From Spirosoma taeanense (GTDB lineage Bacteria > Bacteroidota > Bacteroidia > Cytophagales > Spirosomataceae): a stretch of 64,000 nt of DNA. A model generated the notes under the pieces. It did not search any database. It had not been told where the DNA came from and was given only the letters and a program-made list of their open reading frames with translations. Both the position numbers and the translations under genes were made by a program. Location of the stretch: contig NZ_CP053435.1 of NCBI RefSeq assembly GCF_013127955.1, forward strand, positions 1,860,001-1,924,000, read 5' to 3'. Positions 25,507 through 34,785 of this stretch are shown here, piece by piece. How positions within the stretch are numbered: the first letter of the stretch is position 1; each line of letters starts with the position of its first letter.

Positions 25507-26457
25507 TCACTGGACGTCGTGCACGTGATTTCGTTTCCTGAAAAAATACAGCAGGCCCGTCGTCGCGACCAGTGAAACCAGCGCGATGGTCAGCGGCACG
25601 GACTCGGTGCTTTCAATATCTACCGGAACAACCCTGCGCTGATACAGGTACACCATCAGGACCGTGAAGCCGTTATTGACAAAATGCGCCAGAATCGGCA
25701 CCCATAGATTCCCTGACCATACGTATAGATACCCGAACAGCGCGCCCAGCAGCATCCGGGGGAAAAAGCCCAGAAACTGCAGGTGAATAGCGCTGAACAG
25801 CGCAGCCGCCAGCCAGATGCCAACGTGCTGATTGCGGGTCCAGTAGCTGAGGTTACGTTGCAGAATACCCCGGAACAATACTTCTTCGCCAATGGCTGGA
25901 ATAACGGCAATAACCAGGATCGCCATCAGAAGCTGACCAACGGTTTTAAAAGTTGTCAGGTATTTGGTTAGGCCGTTGAGCTTGTCTTCCTGATCCCGCA
26001 TCCACTGTTCTAGTGGGGCCAGTGTTTCGGGCAGGCGGATATTCTGATTCCATTCGATGATGAGTCCGTCGAATGGCATAAACGCAACCACGATCAGTGC
26101 AACAGTGCTCAGCCCCGCTACATAGCCAAGAGGCCGGGCGCTAAACTGCCCCCAGGTTCGGCGCTCAATCCAGTACCAGTACGCCAGGGCGGGCAGTAGA
26201 AACGTACCGAGGTGATTGATTGCCTGGAGTGTCATTAGTTCATACCAGCCGTTGGGCGAGGCCGACGGATGAGCTGCCAGCTGGGTTATATAAGCCTGAG
26301 CTTCAGTAGGCTCCAGGCCCCTGAAAAGAACCAGTAATGCGAACAGAAAAAGCGTGCTGACAACGCCCCCCATCAGCACAAAACCGACGAGCATACTGAG
26401 CCCACCGAGTGTTGGTGGCCGCGAACCGGGGCGGTCGGGCGTATAGATTGGTTGCAT
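25507..26457 (-). CDS. CPBP-family intramembrane metalloprotease
   Basis: A 316-residue polytopic membrane protein with about eight helices. The CPBP (CAAX protease and bacteriocin-processing, Abi) motifs are all present: EEVLFRGILQRNL (motif 1, EExxxR), SAIHLQFLGFFPRMLLGALFGY (motif 2, His) and PILAHFVNN (motif 3, HxxxN). Such proteins are glutamic-type intramembrane proteases like Rce1. The ATG at 26457 (MQPIYTPDRPGSRPPTLGG) is chosen; upstream codons have no family likeness. It heads the CPBP-DUF2007-cdsA group. Confidence 0.88.
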   Translation of the reverse strand: MQPIYTPDRPGSRPPTLGGLSMLVGFVLMGGVVSTLFLFALLVLFRGLEPTEAQAYITQLAAHPSASPNGWYELMTLQAINHLGTFLLPALAYWYWIERRTWGQFSARPLGYVAGLSTVALIVVAFMPFDGLIIEWNQNIRLPETLAPLEQWMRDQEDKLNGLTKYLTTFKTVGQLLMAILVIAVIPAIGEEVLFRGILQRNLSYWTRNQHVGIWLAAALFSAIHLQFLGFFPRMLLGALFGYLYVWSGNLWVPILAHFVNNGFTVLMVYLYQRRVVPVDIESTESVPLTIALVSLVATTGLLYFFRKRNHVHDVQ

Positions 26458-26661
26458 ATTTCCTGTAAATTTACAGACTCGTTCGCATAATCCGCAAAAG
26501 GGAACCAATTCAGCCTTTGGATTGTGCTAAAACTTAGCGTTCGCTAACGGATTGGCAGGCCACATCAGGCTAAACAATCCGTGGGCCTGTTCTGGTTTAA
26601 AAAGACACAGACAGGAAAGTTGAATAACGACGCGCCCGGATTATTTAAGAAAGAATTGAAC

Positions 26662-27651
26662 ATGGTCAATATTGGCAACATACAACTCCCGGATTTTCCA
26701 TTGCTGCTGGCACCCATGGAAGACGTCAGCGATCCGCCGTTTCGGGCGGTTTGTAAAGCCAACGGAGCCGACCTGATGTATACGGAGTTCATCTCGTCGG
26801 AAGGGCTCATCCGCGACGCAGCCAAGAGCGTACAGAAGCTGGACATCTTCGAGTATGAACGCCCCATCGGCATTCAACTCTTTGGCTCCGATGTAGAGAC
26901 AATGGGCGAATGCGCGAGGATTGCCAGCCGCGCCAACCCCGACCTGATTGATATTAATTACGGTTGTCCGGTCAAGAACGTAGCCTGCCGCGGGGCGGGG
27001 GCGGCTTTGCTGCAGGACATTCCGAAAATGGTGCGCATGACCGAAGCCGTTGTTAAAGCGACGCACCTGCCCGTAACGGTTAAGACTCGGCTCGGCTGGG
27101 ACGATAGCACCAAGAACATAGAGGACGTAGCTGAACGATTGCAGGATATTGGCATCAAAGCCCTGACGGTGCATGGCCGCACGCGCGTGCAGATGTACAA
27201 GGGCGAGGCCGACTGGACGCTCATTGGCCGCATTAAAAACAATCCCCGGATTCAGATTCCAATTTTCGGTAACGGCGATATCGACAGCCCGGAAAAGGCG
27301 CTTGAATACAAAAATCGGTACGGCGTCGACGGCGTCATGATCGGTCGGGCCAGCATCGGGCACCCCTGGATTTTCGACGAAATCAAGCAGTTTGTCCGCA
27401 CCGGCGAACACCGCCCCGCGCCAACCGTAGCCGACCGGGTGGCGGTTTGTCGGCAGCATCTGGATTTTTCGATCCGCTGGAAAGGTGAGATAGTAGGTCT
27501 GTTTGAAATGCGACGCCATTACGCCAACTATTTCCGGGGGCTACCCGACTTCAAGCCTTACCGAATGCGACTCGTTACACTGGACTCTTACGCCGAAACG
27601 AGTGCGGTGCTGGACGAAATAGCCGAGCGGTACGCCGAAGAACTCGTTTGA
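26662..27651 (+). CDS. dusB: tRNA-dihydrouridine synthase
   Basis: A 329-residue FMN enzyme reducing uridines in tRNA D-loops. The TIM barrel shows LLLAPMEDVSDPPFRAVCK (FMN-binding start), DINYGCPVKNVACRGAGAALL with the catalytic Cys in CRGAGA, VKTRLGWDD, LTVHGRTRVQMYKGEADW, and IPIFGNGDIDSPEKA followed by GVMIGRASIGHPWIF. The helical C-terminal RNA-binding domain follows. The ATG at 26662 gives a normal DusB length; a GTG at 26581 would add 27 residues of no likeness. It is divergent from the CPBP gene across 204 bp. Confidence 0.92.
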   Translation: MVNIGNIQLPDFPLLLAPMEDVSDPPFRAVCKANGADLMYTEFISSEGLIRDAAKSVQKLDIFEYERPIGIQLFGSDVETMGECARIASRANPDLIDINYGCPVKNVACRGAGAALLQDIPKMVRMTEAVVKATHLPVTVKTRLGWDDSTKNIEDVAERLQDIGIKALTVHGRTRVQMYKGEADWTLIGRIKNNPRIQIPIFGNGDIDSPEKALEYKNRYGVDGVMIGRASIGHPWIFDEIKQFVRTGEHRPAPTVADRVAVCRQHLDFSIRWKGEIVGLFEMRRHYANYFRGLPDFKPYRMRLVTLDSYAETSAVLDEIAERYAEELV

Positions 27652-27690
27652 CCCGTATTAATATCTGTTTACGTAACGGTTGATAGCTTA

Positions 27691-28629
27691 ATGCGTAAAC
27701 AGAGAGAACAAATGCTCCAGAACAGCAGTCCAGAACCCGTCGTTATTCCGCAGAAACGGCCGCTGCTGGCCTGGGCGCTGCTCTGTACACTGGCACTGGT
27801 GTGGGGGAGTTCGTTCATCCTGATCAAACGGAGCCTCGGTGCTTTTCCGCCCGAGCAGGTTGCCGGTGGACGACTGCTGTTTGCCTTGCTGTTCTTTCTG
27901 CCGTTTATGGGCACGCAAAGCCGTCAGGCCGAGGTCCGGACGTCCGTTCAGCATCGGTGGGTGGCGCTCCTGGCATCGGGTATCATTGGGTTTGTGATTC
28001 CCGCTTTTCTGTTTGCCGAAGCGGGCGCTCATCTCAACAGTTCGCTGGCGGGCGCACTCAACTCACTCAGTCCGTTGTTTACGTTGATTCTGGGCGCCGT
28101 GTTTTTCGGGCAGGCGCTTAAAATCCGGCAGGTAGCGGGTATTCTGTTGGGGCTGGCGGGGTCATTGCTGCTGGTGTTTTTCAGCGCCACGGGTTCGTTT
28201 CAGGTGAACGGCTATGCGCTGCTGGTGGTACTGGCAACGATCTGTTACGGATTAAATACCAATCTGATTGGTCGTTACCTGAGCCACCTGCCCGCGCTGG
28301 TATCCACAGCCTGGCTGTTTGCCTTCGCTGGGCCCATTGCGCTCCTGACGCTCACCCCAACTGATTTCTTTGTGCGCGTGTTTAACCCTGCGAACAGCTG
28401 GTCGCTGGCGGCTCTGGTTACGCTGGGGGTGTTCGGGTCGGGCCTCATGTCGATTTTCTTTAACCGGGTCATGCAGCTATCGTCGCCCCTGTTTGCGGCT
28501 TCGGTTACGTATCTGATTCCGATTGTGGCGCTGGGCTGGGGCATGCTCGACGGCGAAACAATTTATCTGGTGCAGTTTGCCGGTATGGGCGTATGTTTGC
28601 TGGGCATTTGGTTGATAAACAAGTCCTGA
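27691..28629 (+). CDS. EamA-family (drug/metabolite) transporter
   Basis: A 312-residue membrane protein with ten hydrophobic helices in two EamA repeats. The first repeat begins LALVWGSSFILIKRSLGAFPPEQV, the family hallmark, and the second at about residue 165 includes ICYGLNTNLIGRYL. EamA proteins export amino acids, sugars or other metabolites, or transport nucleotide sugars; the substrate is not evident. It starts 39 bp after dusB in the same direction and may be cotranscribed. Confidence 0.85.
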   Translation: MRKQREQMLQNSSPEPVVIPQKRPLLAWALLCTLALVWGSSFILIKRSLGAFPPEQVAGGRLLFALLFFLPFMGTQSRQAEVRTSVQHRWVALLASGIIGFVIPAFLFAEAGAHLNSSLAGALNSLSPLFTLILGAVFFGQALKIRQVAGILLGLAGSLLLVFFSATGSFQVNGYALLVVLATICYGLNTNLIGRYLSHLPALVSTAWLFAFAGPIALLTLTPTDFFVRVFNPANSWSLAALVTLGVFGSGLMSIFFNRVMQLSSPLFAASVTYLIPIVALGWGMLDGETIYLVQFAGMGVCLLGIWLINKS

Positions 28630-28688
28630 TTTAGTTTGCGGTTCCCAGCTAATAATTGGGATAATTGACAACAAACGGCCCTCACGTC

Positions 28689-29186
28689 ATGTACCAGACA
28701 ACCCTCAACGACCAGCCCATTCAGATTGACTTTACGGCCAGCGGACCAACCGTTAACGGCGAAATCTTCGCCTGGGACCTGGTCCGGCTTACCGACCGAA
28801 CGTTTCACATTCTGCACCAGAATCAGTCGTTCACAGCTGAACTGCTGGAACTGAATACGGCCGAAAAGACGGTCAGCCTGCGGATCAACGGCACCATTCA
28901 CAACGTACCGCTTAAGGACCGCTTCGATCTACTGCTCGAAAAAATGGGCATGAGCAGTGCCGCCAGTGCGAAAGTCAACGATTTGAAAGCTCCCATGCCG
29001 GGAATGATCGTTGGCGTTTCGGTTCAGGCGGGCGATGCCGTAAGCAAAGGCGACAGTCTGTTTATCCTCGAAGCCATGAAAATGGAGAATGTTTTGAAAG
29101 CACCCGCCGACGCCACGGTTAAGTCCATCCGCACAACGCAGGGCGACCGGGTCGAAAAAGGGCAGGTCCTGATTGAGTTCAGTTGA
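28689..29186 (+). CDS. Biotin carboxyl carrier-type protein (biotinyl domain)
   Basis: A 165-residue protein whose last 75 residues form a biotinyl domain. The biotinylation motif EAMKMENVLKAP is intact, with Lys at about residue 131, preceded by LKAPMPGMIVGVSVQAGD. The N-terminal 90 residues resemble the beta-rich linker region of acyl-CoA carboxylase alpha subunits. No biotin carboxylase or carboxyltransferase gene is adjacent, so its partner is encoded elsewhere. The ATG at 28689 is preferred to an upstream TTG. Confidence 0.85.
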   Translation: MYQTTLNDQPIQIDFTASGPTVNGEIFAWDLVRLTDRTFHILHQNQSFTAELLELNTAEKTVSLRINGTIHNVPLKDRFDLLLEKMGMSSAASAKVNDLKAPMPGMIVGVSVQAGDAVSKGDSLFILEAMKMENVLKAPADATVKSIRTTQGDRVEKGQVLIEFS

Positions 29187-29217
29187 GTAGTTCAACCGGT
29201 TAGCGGCTTTTGAAGGC

Positions 29218-30171
29218 ATGGACGATCTGCATTCCCGGCGAAATTTTCTGAAGCAATCGGCTTTGGCGGCCGCAGCGCTGCCGTTGCTGCCCACAACTTT
29301 TGCGGAAGCCGGTATAATGGCGGATGGTGCACTGCCCGACATTCATATCTTCTCGAAGCATCTGCAGTTTCTCAGCTACGCAGATATGGCCGCAGTGGCC
29401 GCCGAGATGGGCTTCAAAGGCATCGATCTGACCATACGGCCGCAGGGCCACGTGCTGCCCGAGCGCGTCGAAGCCGATCTGCCTAAAGCCGTTGAGGCCA
29501 TGAAAAAAGTTGGACTGGCTCCCCAACTCATGACTACGGCTGTGGATGACGCCAGCGACGCAACCAGTGTTCGACTACTAAAGACGGCCGCGGGGCTTGG
29601 CTTCCGGACGTACCGCATGGCCTGGTATCAGTACGACGCCAACCGGAGCCTACCCGAATCCATTGATCAATATCGGCAGCAGATGCAGGCGCTGGGGCAA
29701 CTAAACAAGACCCTGGGTCTGGTAGGTTGTTATCAAAATCACGCCGGGCAGCTGGTAGGCGCGTCGGTCTGGGAACTGTGGGAAATGCTCCGAACCGCCG
29801 ACCCGCAGCACATGGGCATTCAATACGACATCCGTCACGCGACCGTTGAAGGCGGCTTATCGTGGCCCAATGGGCTGCGGCTGCTCCAGCCGCGCATAAA
29901 AACCCTTGTGCTGAAAGATTTTCGGTGGGAAAAGAAAGACGGCAAGTGGGTCGTGCAGAATACGCCCATTGGCGAGGGAATGGTTGATTTCAAGACCTAT
30001 TTCGGACTGCTGAAAAAATATAATCTGCGGGTTCCCATATCGCTGCATGTGGAGTATCCACTGGGCGGAGCTGAAGAAGGAGCGACGCGCCTGTCGGGCA
30101 GTCCCGAGAGAGTCTTTGCGGCTATGAAACAGGATCTGGCCCGAATCAGGGAACTCTGGCAGGTCGCCTAA
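29218..30171 (+). CDS. Exported sugar phosphate isomerase/epimerase-like TIM-barrel protein
   Basis: A 317-residue protein. The N-terminus RRNFLKQSALAAAALPLLP is a Tat-type signal (twin Arg), so the folded protein is sent to the periplasm. The rest matches the AP-endonuclease-2-like xylose isomerase TIM barrel: MGFKGIDLTIRPQGH, YQNHAGQ, YDIRHATVEGG, LKDFRWEKKDGKW, and SLHVEYPLGGAEEG contain the expected metal-ligand His, Asp and Glu residues. Members act on sugars or inositols; the substrate here is unknown. It begins 31 bp after the biotin carrier gene. Confidence 0.82.
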   Translation: MDDLHSRRNFLKQSALAAAALPLLPTTFAEAGIMADGALPDIHIFSKHLQFLSYADMAAVAAEMGFKGIDLTIRPQGHVLPERVEADLPKAVEAMKKVGLAPQLMTTAVDDASDATSVRLLKTAAGLGFRTYRMAWYQYDANRSLPESIDQYRQQMQALGQLNKTLGLVGCYQNHAGQLVGASVWELWEMLRTADPQHMGIQYDIRHATVEGGLSWPNGLRLLQPRIKTLVLKDFRWEKKDGKWVVQNTPIGEGMVDFKTYFGLLKKYNLRVPISLHVEYPLGGAEEGATRLSGSPERVFAAMKQDLARIRELWQVA

Positions 30172-30217
30172 TTCCCTTTCTCTTTACGTTAGCTACAGGT
30201 CGCTAACGCCTTTTTGC

Positions 30218-30225
30218 TATCTTTG
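30218..30225 (+). promoter_or_regulatory. Bacteroidota -7 box for pyrH
   Basis: TATCTTTG matches TAnnTTTG exactly, 18 nt before the pyrH ATG. It implies that pyrH (and probably frr) has its own promoter despite the close upstream gene. Confidence 0.6.
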
Positions 30226-30243
30226 CCCGCAAAATTCCCCTTC

Positions 30244-30975
30244 ATGACGTCGCAAACAAAGTATAAACGCATTCTGCTCAAACTGAGTGGAGAGGCATTG
30301 GCTGGTCCATCCGGCTATAACATCGACCCCGCCGTACTGGAGCAGTACAGTCTGGAAATCAAACAGGTAGTAGACATGGGCGTTCAGGTTGCCATCGTTA
30401 TCGGCGGAGGCAACATCTTCCGGGGCGTATCGGGCGAACGCTCGGGTATTGACCGGGTGCAGGGCGACTACATGGGTATGCTGGCGACGGTGATCAACGC
30501 AATGGCCATCCAGAGTTCGCTGGAAAAGCACGGTATGTTTACCCGCGTGATGTCGGCGATCAAAATGGAGCAGGTCTGCGAGCCTTACGTACGTCGCCGG
30601 GCCGTACGCCATCTCGAAAAAGGCCGCGTAGTCATTTTCGGCGCCGGAACCGGGAGCCCCTATTTCACCACCGACACCACCGCCAGCCTGCGAGCCATTG
30701 AGATTGAGTCTGATGTGGTGCTGAAAGGCACCAAAGTGGATGGCGTATACACCGCCGATCCGATGAAAGACAAAACGGCTACGCGGTATACCAGCATTTC
30801 GTTTGAGGACGTTTACGAAAAGAAGCTAAGCGTTATGGACCTGACGGCCTTTACCCTCTGTCAGGAAAACAACCTGCCCATCATCGTGTTCAATATGAAC
30901 GAGCGGGGAAGCCTGCTGCGGGTGATACAGGGCGATACAGCTACCGGAACGTTGATTGCGTCGAACGTAGATTAG
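30244..30975 (+). CDS. pyrH: UMP kinase
   Basis: A 243-residue hexameric enzyme that phosphorylates UMP to UDP. The N-terminal [61 protein letters not shown] and [19 protein letters not shown] are all PyrH signatures. The ATG at 30244 lies just after the promoter box. As in many bacteria, frr follows in the same direction, here after a 100-bp gap with a small hairpin. Confidence 0.95.
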   Translation: MTSQTKYKRILLKLSGEALAGPSGYNIDPAVLEQYSLEIKQVVDMGVQVAIVIGGGNIFRGVSGERSGIDRVQGDYMGMLATVINAMAIQSSLEKHGMFTRVMSAIKMEQVCEPYVRRRAVRHLEKGRVVIFGAGTGSPYFTTDTTASLRAIEIESDVVLKGTKVDGVYTADPMKDKTATRYTSISFEDVYEKKLSVMDLTAFTLCQENNLPIIVFNMNERGSLLRVIQGDTATGTLIASNVD

Positions 30976-30995
30976 CAAATCAGTCTGAAGTTGTA

Positions 30996-31020
30996 TGGTC
31001 ATGCGGTTGTTTCATGACCA
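30996..31020 (+). other. Small hairpin between pyrH and frr
   Basis: TGGTCATG at 30996-31003 pairs with CATGACCA at 31013-31020, 9-nt loop. No T-run follows, so it is not an obvious terminator; it may alter mRNA processing between the two genes. Confidence 0.35.
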
Positions 31021-31075
31021 GGCGTGTGCCTCCGGGCAGCTTTAAGACTTTAGGACTGGACAACTTAAACTAAAC

Positions 31076-31636
31076 ATGGAAGAAATCGAGCTATACCTCG
31101 ACGATGCAAAAGACACGATGGAAAAAGCGCTGAAGCACTTATCCATCGAATTAACCAAAATCCGCGCCGGTAAAGCTTCGGCTCAGATGCTCGACGGGAT
31201 TCAGGTAGAATATTACGGCACCATGACGCCCCTCAATCAGGTGGCCTCCGTCAATACGCCCGATGCCCGTACCATTGTTGTGAAGCCCTTCGAGAAAAAA
31301 CTCATTGGTGAGGTGGAGAAAGCCATTCGTAACTCGAACGTTGGGCTGGCTCCCAATAACGACGGCGAACAGATCCGGCTCAGCGTTCCGCCCCTGACCG
31401 AAGAGCGTCGGCGCGACCTTGTCAAGAAAGTAAAGCAGGAAGTGGAAACTGCGAAAGTAAACGTCCGGAACATCCGCAAAGACACCAACGATGACATCCG
31501 CAAACTGGTAAAAGAAGGCGTATCGGAAGATGCCGTCAAACAAGGGGAGGAGCGCGTTCAGAAACTGACCGACGCCTTCATCGCCCGTATCGACGATACG
31601 TTTGCTGCCAAGGAAAAGGATATTTTATCGGTGTAG
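31076..31636 (+). CDS. frr: Ribosome recycling factor
   Basis: A 186-residue cytosolic protein that, with EF-G, splits post-termination ribosomes. It has the standard length and pattern: MEKALKHLSIELTKIRAGKASAQMLDGIQVEYYG, NVGLAPNNDGEQIRLSVPPLTEERRRDLVK, and NVRNIRKDTNDDIRKL. The fold is a three-helix bundle with a small beta domain. It is downstream of pyrH in the usual order. Confidence 0.96.
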   Translation: MEEIELYLDDAKDTMEKALKHLSIELTKIRAGKASAQMLDGIQVEYYGTMTPLNQVASVNTPDARTIVVKPFEKKLIGEVEKAIRNSNVGLAPNNDGEQIRLSVPPLTEERRRDLVKKVKQEVETAKVNVRNIRKDTNDDIRKLVKEGVSEDAVKQGEERVQKLTDAFIARIDDTFAAKEKDILSV

Positions 31637-31660
31637 GCTAACGTGGGTAGTTATAACACA

Positions 31661-31888
31661 ATGTATGGAACAAAGCTGATCATGCTGGTTGCTTTTGGGC
31701 TGATAGCCTGCGAGGGCGGCAGCTTCAAGAAACGAAATTGTAAGTCCTGCGAAACGGTGACGTATGGCCAGCAGACGCAGCCAAGACGGATTGTAAACCA
31801 GGTCTGCGGGGATAATCAGGTTTCGGCCTATATCACTGCCAACACCATCAGCAATAGTAGTCTGACCGTGGTTACGACCTGCAAATAA
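31661..31888 (+). CDS. Small lipoprotein, unknown
   Basis: A 75-residue protein starting MYGTKLIMLVAFGLIACEGG, a lipoprotein signal with lipobox GLIAC. The mature part has three more Cys (NCKSCET and VCGDNQV) and one near the end (TTCK), so disulfides outside the cytoplasm are likely. No family recognised. It lies 24 bp after frr; a GTG six codons upstream is an alternative start. A hairpin terminator follows. Confidence 0.55.
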   Translation: MYGTKLIMLVAFGLIACEGGSFKKRNCKSCETVTYGQQTQPRRIVNQVCGDNQVSAYITANTISNSSLTVVTTCK

Positions 31889-31929
31889 TGAGGTGTAGGG
31901 CCTGAACCAGCGACGTATAGCCTATTTGT

Positions 31930-31970
31930 AATAGCCAGTCCAGCTCACCGGGACTGGCTATTGCTTTTCT
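31930..31970 (+). terminator. Terminator after frr/lipoprotein genes
   Basis: AATAGCCAGTCC at 31930-31941 pairs with GGACTGGCTATT at 31951-31962, 9-nt loop, followed by GCTTTTC. It is placed to end the pyrH-frr-lipoprotein transcript. Confidence 0.8.
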
Positions 31971-32063
31971 CTATTACGTATTACCCGCCTTTGGGCGGGG
32001 ATAAAGACGACCTTACTACTTCCAACAATCCCTTCGCTCCGCCCGGCGTTTGGTCTAAACCCG

Positions 32064-32071
32064 TATCTTTG
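32064..32071 (+). promoter_or_regulatory. Bacteroidota -7 box for YfhO gene
   Basis: TATCTTTG matches TAnnTTTG exactly, 21 nt before the ATG at 32093. A TTTG at 32049 is too near to be the -33 element. Confidence 0.6.
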
Positions 32072-32092
32072 GGCTACGTACCGTTATATTTT

Positions 32093-34699
32093 ATGAACCA
32101 ACCTACTCTATTCCAAAGGCTTCGTCCGCACCTGATTGCTGTGCTGGGATTGCTCGTGCTGGCCATCATCTATTTTTCGCCGGTGCTGTCGGGCAAAACG
32201 CTGTCCATGTCCGATGTGCAGCAGGCGTCTGCATCAGCCCGCGAGATCCGCGAGATAGCGCAGCAAACCGGTGAGAAGCCACTTTGGACCGACGCCGTTT
32301 TCAGCGGGATGCCCGCCTACATGATTGACTTCAATTACCCGTATATATTTGTTTACAAGGCCATATCGACGGTAGTCTGGTGGCTTCCTGCCGACGCCAA
32401 CATTGTGTTTGTCGTGATGCTGAGCACGTATCTGCTGCTGTTTGTGCTGGGCTGCAATCCGTGGTTGTCGGCTCTGGGTGCAGCTGCCTACGGCTTTGGA
32501 ACGTTCGGCATCGTCAGTCTCGAAGCAGGTCACGTTTCCAAGCTGTTTGCGATGGGCTACGGAGCCGGTGTGCTGGCGGGGGCGATTTTAACCCTGCGCG
32601 GCCGCTATTGGGTTGGCGCAGCCATCACGGGACTGTTTATGTGCATGGAATTCGGCGCTAACCACATTCAGATTACCTATTACCTGTTCCTGACGCTGGG
32701 TCTTTACGTACTGATTGAAGGTATTTCAATGGTTCGGGCGGGCAAGTCGCGGCAGTTGATGCTCGGTCTGTCCACGCTGGCAGTGGCCAGTGCGCTGGCG
32801 GCCGGGAGCTTCGGTAAGCGACTGCTGGTGCTGAATCAATACACGAAAGAAACCATCCGGGGTACTTCTGAGCTGACGGCTAAAACGACTAATCCCGACG
32901 GTAAATCGGCCAGCAACGAATCGAAGAGCGGTCTGGATAAGGAGTATGCATTCAGCTATAGTTACGGTAAGGCCGAAACCCTGACCCTGCTTATTCCCAA
33001 CTTCTCCGGTGGCGCTTCGGGGGGCGGACTTACAACCGATTCGGAGTTCTATAAAGCTCTGGTGAACCGGGGACTTGACCCGGCTTCGGCGAAGCAGTTT
33101 GTTGAACTGGGCGCGCCGACCTACTGGGGCGATCAGCCGATGGTGGGTGGTCCGGCCTATGCGGGGGCGGCTCTGCTGTTCCTCTTCGTGCTGGGGCTGT
33201 TTGTTATCCGTGGGCCCATCCGGTGGTGGCTATTGAGCGCAGCTGGTCTGATGATCGTGCTGGCGTGGGGCAAAAACCTGCTGTTCGTTAATGAGTTCCT
33301 GTTCGATAACCTGCCCTATCTGAATAAATTCCGGGCTATGACCATGGCGCTTTGTCTGGCGCAACTCTTTCTGGCGGTCGGAGCCGCTTTGGGTGTGCAG
33401 ACCATTATTAGTCAGAAGCTAACCTTCGCTCAACTGCGTCAACCGCTGTTTATTAGTCTGGGCTTAACGGCGGGGGTAGCCCTGGTGCTGGCCCTGCTGG
33501 GCGGTGCCTTCTTTTCGTTTCAGACTCCCAATGACATAGACATCCTGGCGCGGTATTTTGGCGAGGCCGCAAAAGACTTTCAGACGGCGCTCATCAACGA
33601 CCGACAGAGTATGCTGCGGGCCGATGCCTTCCGGTCGCTGGTTATTATTCTGCTGGCTGCCGGGGCCATCTGGCTGTTCGTCACGAATAAAATCAAGCCT
33701 GTTGTGTTCTATCCGGTACTGCTGGCGGTGGTGATTTTCGATCTGTACGCCGTTGACAAACGCTTTCTGAACAATGCCGATTTCGTGTCGAAGACGCAGG
33801 CTAATACGCTATTTGAACCAACCGCTGCCGATCAGCAGATTCTTCAGGATAAATCGCTGGGGTATCGGGTATTCGATCAGACGGTTGACTTCATGAACAG
33901 CAACCGAACATCGTATTTTCATCGCTCCATTGGTGGCTATCACGCGGCTAAACTGCGCCGGTATAACGAGTTGATTACGTATGCGTTTCAGCCTAACACG
34001 TTGAATCTGCTGAACATGCTGAACGCGAAATACGTCATTCAGGCCGGCCAGCCTGACCCGGCCAATCCGCAGCAGCAGGGGGGACCTGTCGCGCTGCCGA
34101 ATCCGCAGGCACTGGGTGCCGCTTGGTTTGTTGGAACGGTGCAGCCGGTGGCCAATGCCGACGAAGAAATTGCGGCCATGAAAACGCTGAATCCGCGCGA
34201 CTCGGCGGTGGTGGATAAGCGGTTTGCCGATCAGCTCGCTAACCTGCCGACTCAGCTGGATCATACGGGCAGCACCATTCAGCTCACCAGTTACCGCGGT
34301 GACCGGCTGACGTACCAGGTGAATGCCGTGCGTGAAGGACTGGTTGTATTTTCCGAGGTTTATTACCGGGGGCACGAGGACTGGCAGGCGTTTCTCGACG
34401 GTAAGCCCGTGCCGCACATGCGGGCCAATTACGTGCTTCGGGCCATGCGTGTTCCAACTGGAAAGCACACCATTGAATTCAGGTTTGAGCCTCCGTTGGC
34501 TAAAACGGGCGATATGATCGATTTGATTTCCAATGTACTGCTGATTCTGCTGATTGCCTTCGTTATTTTCCACGAAGGCCGCCACCGGCGCTCTCAGGTG
34601 ATCCTGGCCCCTGAAGCGGACGTTCCACCCGGCCAAAGCGGTCCGGGTCCGGAGCCCGCCAAACCAACGGCTAAGCCAACAAAAGCTAAAACGCGCTAA
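32093..34699 (+). CDS. YfhO-family polytopic membrane protein
   Basis: An 868-residue membrane protein with about twelve to fourteen hydrophobic helices, a large extracytoplasmic domain near the C-terminus and a Pro/Lys-rich tail. The N-terminal helix is followed by FSPVLSGKTLSMSD and WTDAVFSGMPAYMID, features of the YfhO/GT-C-like group. Relatives in Gram-positives are linked to glycosylation of lipoteichoic acid; in Bacteroidota the role is unknown. The ATG at 32093 follows the promoter box; an open frame extends to 31961 but through the terminator of the upstream genes. Confidence 0.85.
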   Translation: MNQPTLFQRLRPHLIAVLGLLVLAIIYFSPVLSGKTLSMSDVQQASASAREIREIAQQTGEKPLWTDAVFSGMPAYMIDFNYPYIFVYKAISTVVWWLPADANIVFVVMLSTYLLLFVLGCNPWLSALGAAAYGFGTFGIVSLEAGHVSKLFAMGYGAGVLAGAILTLRGRYWVGAAITGLFMCMEFGANHIQITYYLFLTLGLYVLIEGISMVRAGKSRQLMLGLSTLAVASALAAGSFGKRLLVLNQYTKETIRGTSELTAKTTNPDGKSASNESKSGLDKEYAFSYSYGKAETLTLLIPNFSGGASGGGLTTDSEFYKALVNRGLDPASAKQFVELGAPTYWGDQPMVGGPAYAGAALLFLFVLGLFVIRGPIRWWLLSAAGLMIVLAWGKNLLFVNEFLFDNLPYLNKFRAMTMALCLAQLFLAVGAALGVQTIISQKLTFAQLRQPLFISLGLTAGVALVLALLGGAFFSFQTPNDIDILARYFGEAAKDFQTALINDRQSMLRADAFRSLVIILLAAGAIWLFVTNKIKPVVFYPVLLAVVIFDLYAVDKRFLNNADFVSKTQANTLFEPTAADQQILQDKSLGYRVFDQTVDFMNSNRTSYFHRSIGGYHAAKLRRYNELITYAFQPNTLNLLNMLNAKYVIQAGQPDPANPQQQGGPVALPNPQALGAAWFVGTVQPVANADEEIAAMKTLNPRDSAVVDKRFADQLANLPTQLDHTGSTIQLTSYRGDRLTYQVNAVREGLVVFSEVYYRGHEDWQAFLDGKPVPHMRANYVLRAMRVPTGKHTIEFRFEPPLAKTGDMIDLISNVLLILLIAFVIFHEGRHRRSQVILAPEADVPPGQSGPGPEPAKPTAKPTKAKTR

Positions 34700-34732
34700 C
34701 TATAAAAACCTGCTTATCGGCGGGTAGGTAGT

Positions 34733-34781
34733 ACACATCAGAGCGGACTAACGTAGCGTTGGTCCGCTCTGATGTGTTTTG
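34733..34781. terminator. Terminator between YfhO gene and THX
   Basis: A 16-bp perfect stem (ACACATCAGAGCGGAC at 34733-34748 with GTCCGCTCTGATGTGT at 34762-34777), 13-nt loop, followed by TTT. It separates convergent genes and ends five bases before the THX stop codon. Confidence 0.85.
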
Positions 34782-34785
34782 GCCC

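Noticed and set aside
26641..27519. 292-codon open frame on the minus strand opposite dusB
   Set aside because: dusB on the plus strand has the full catalytic pattern; the opposite frame has unnatural composition rich in His, Arg and Asn.
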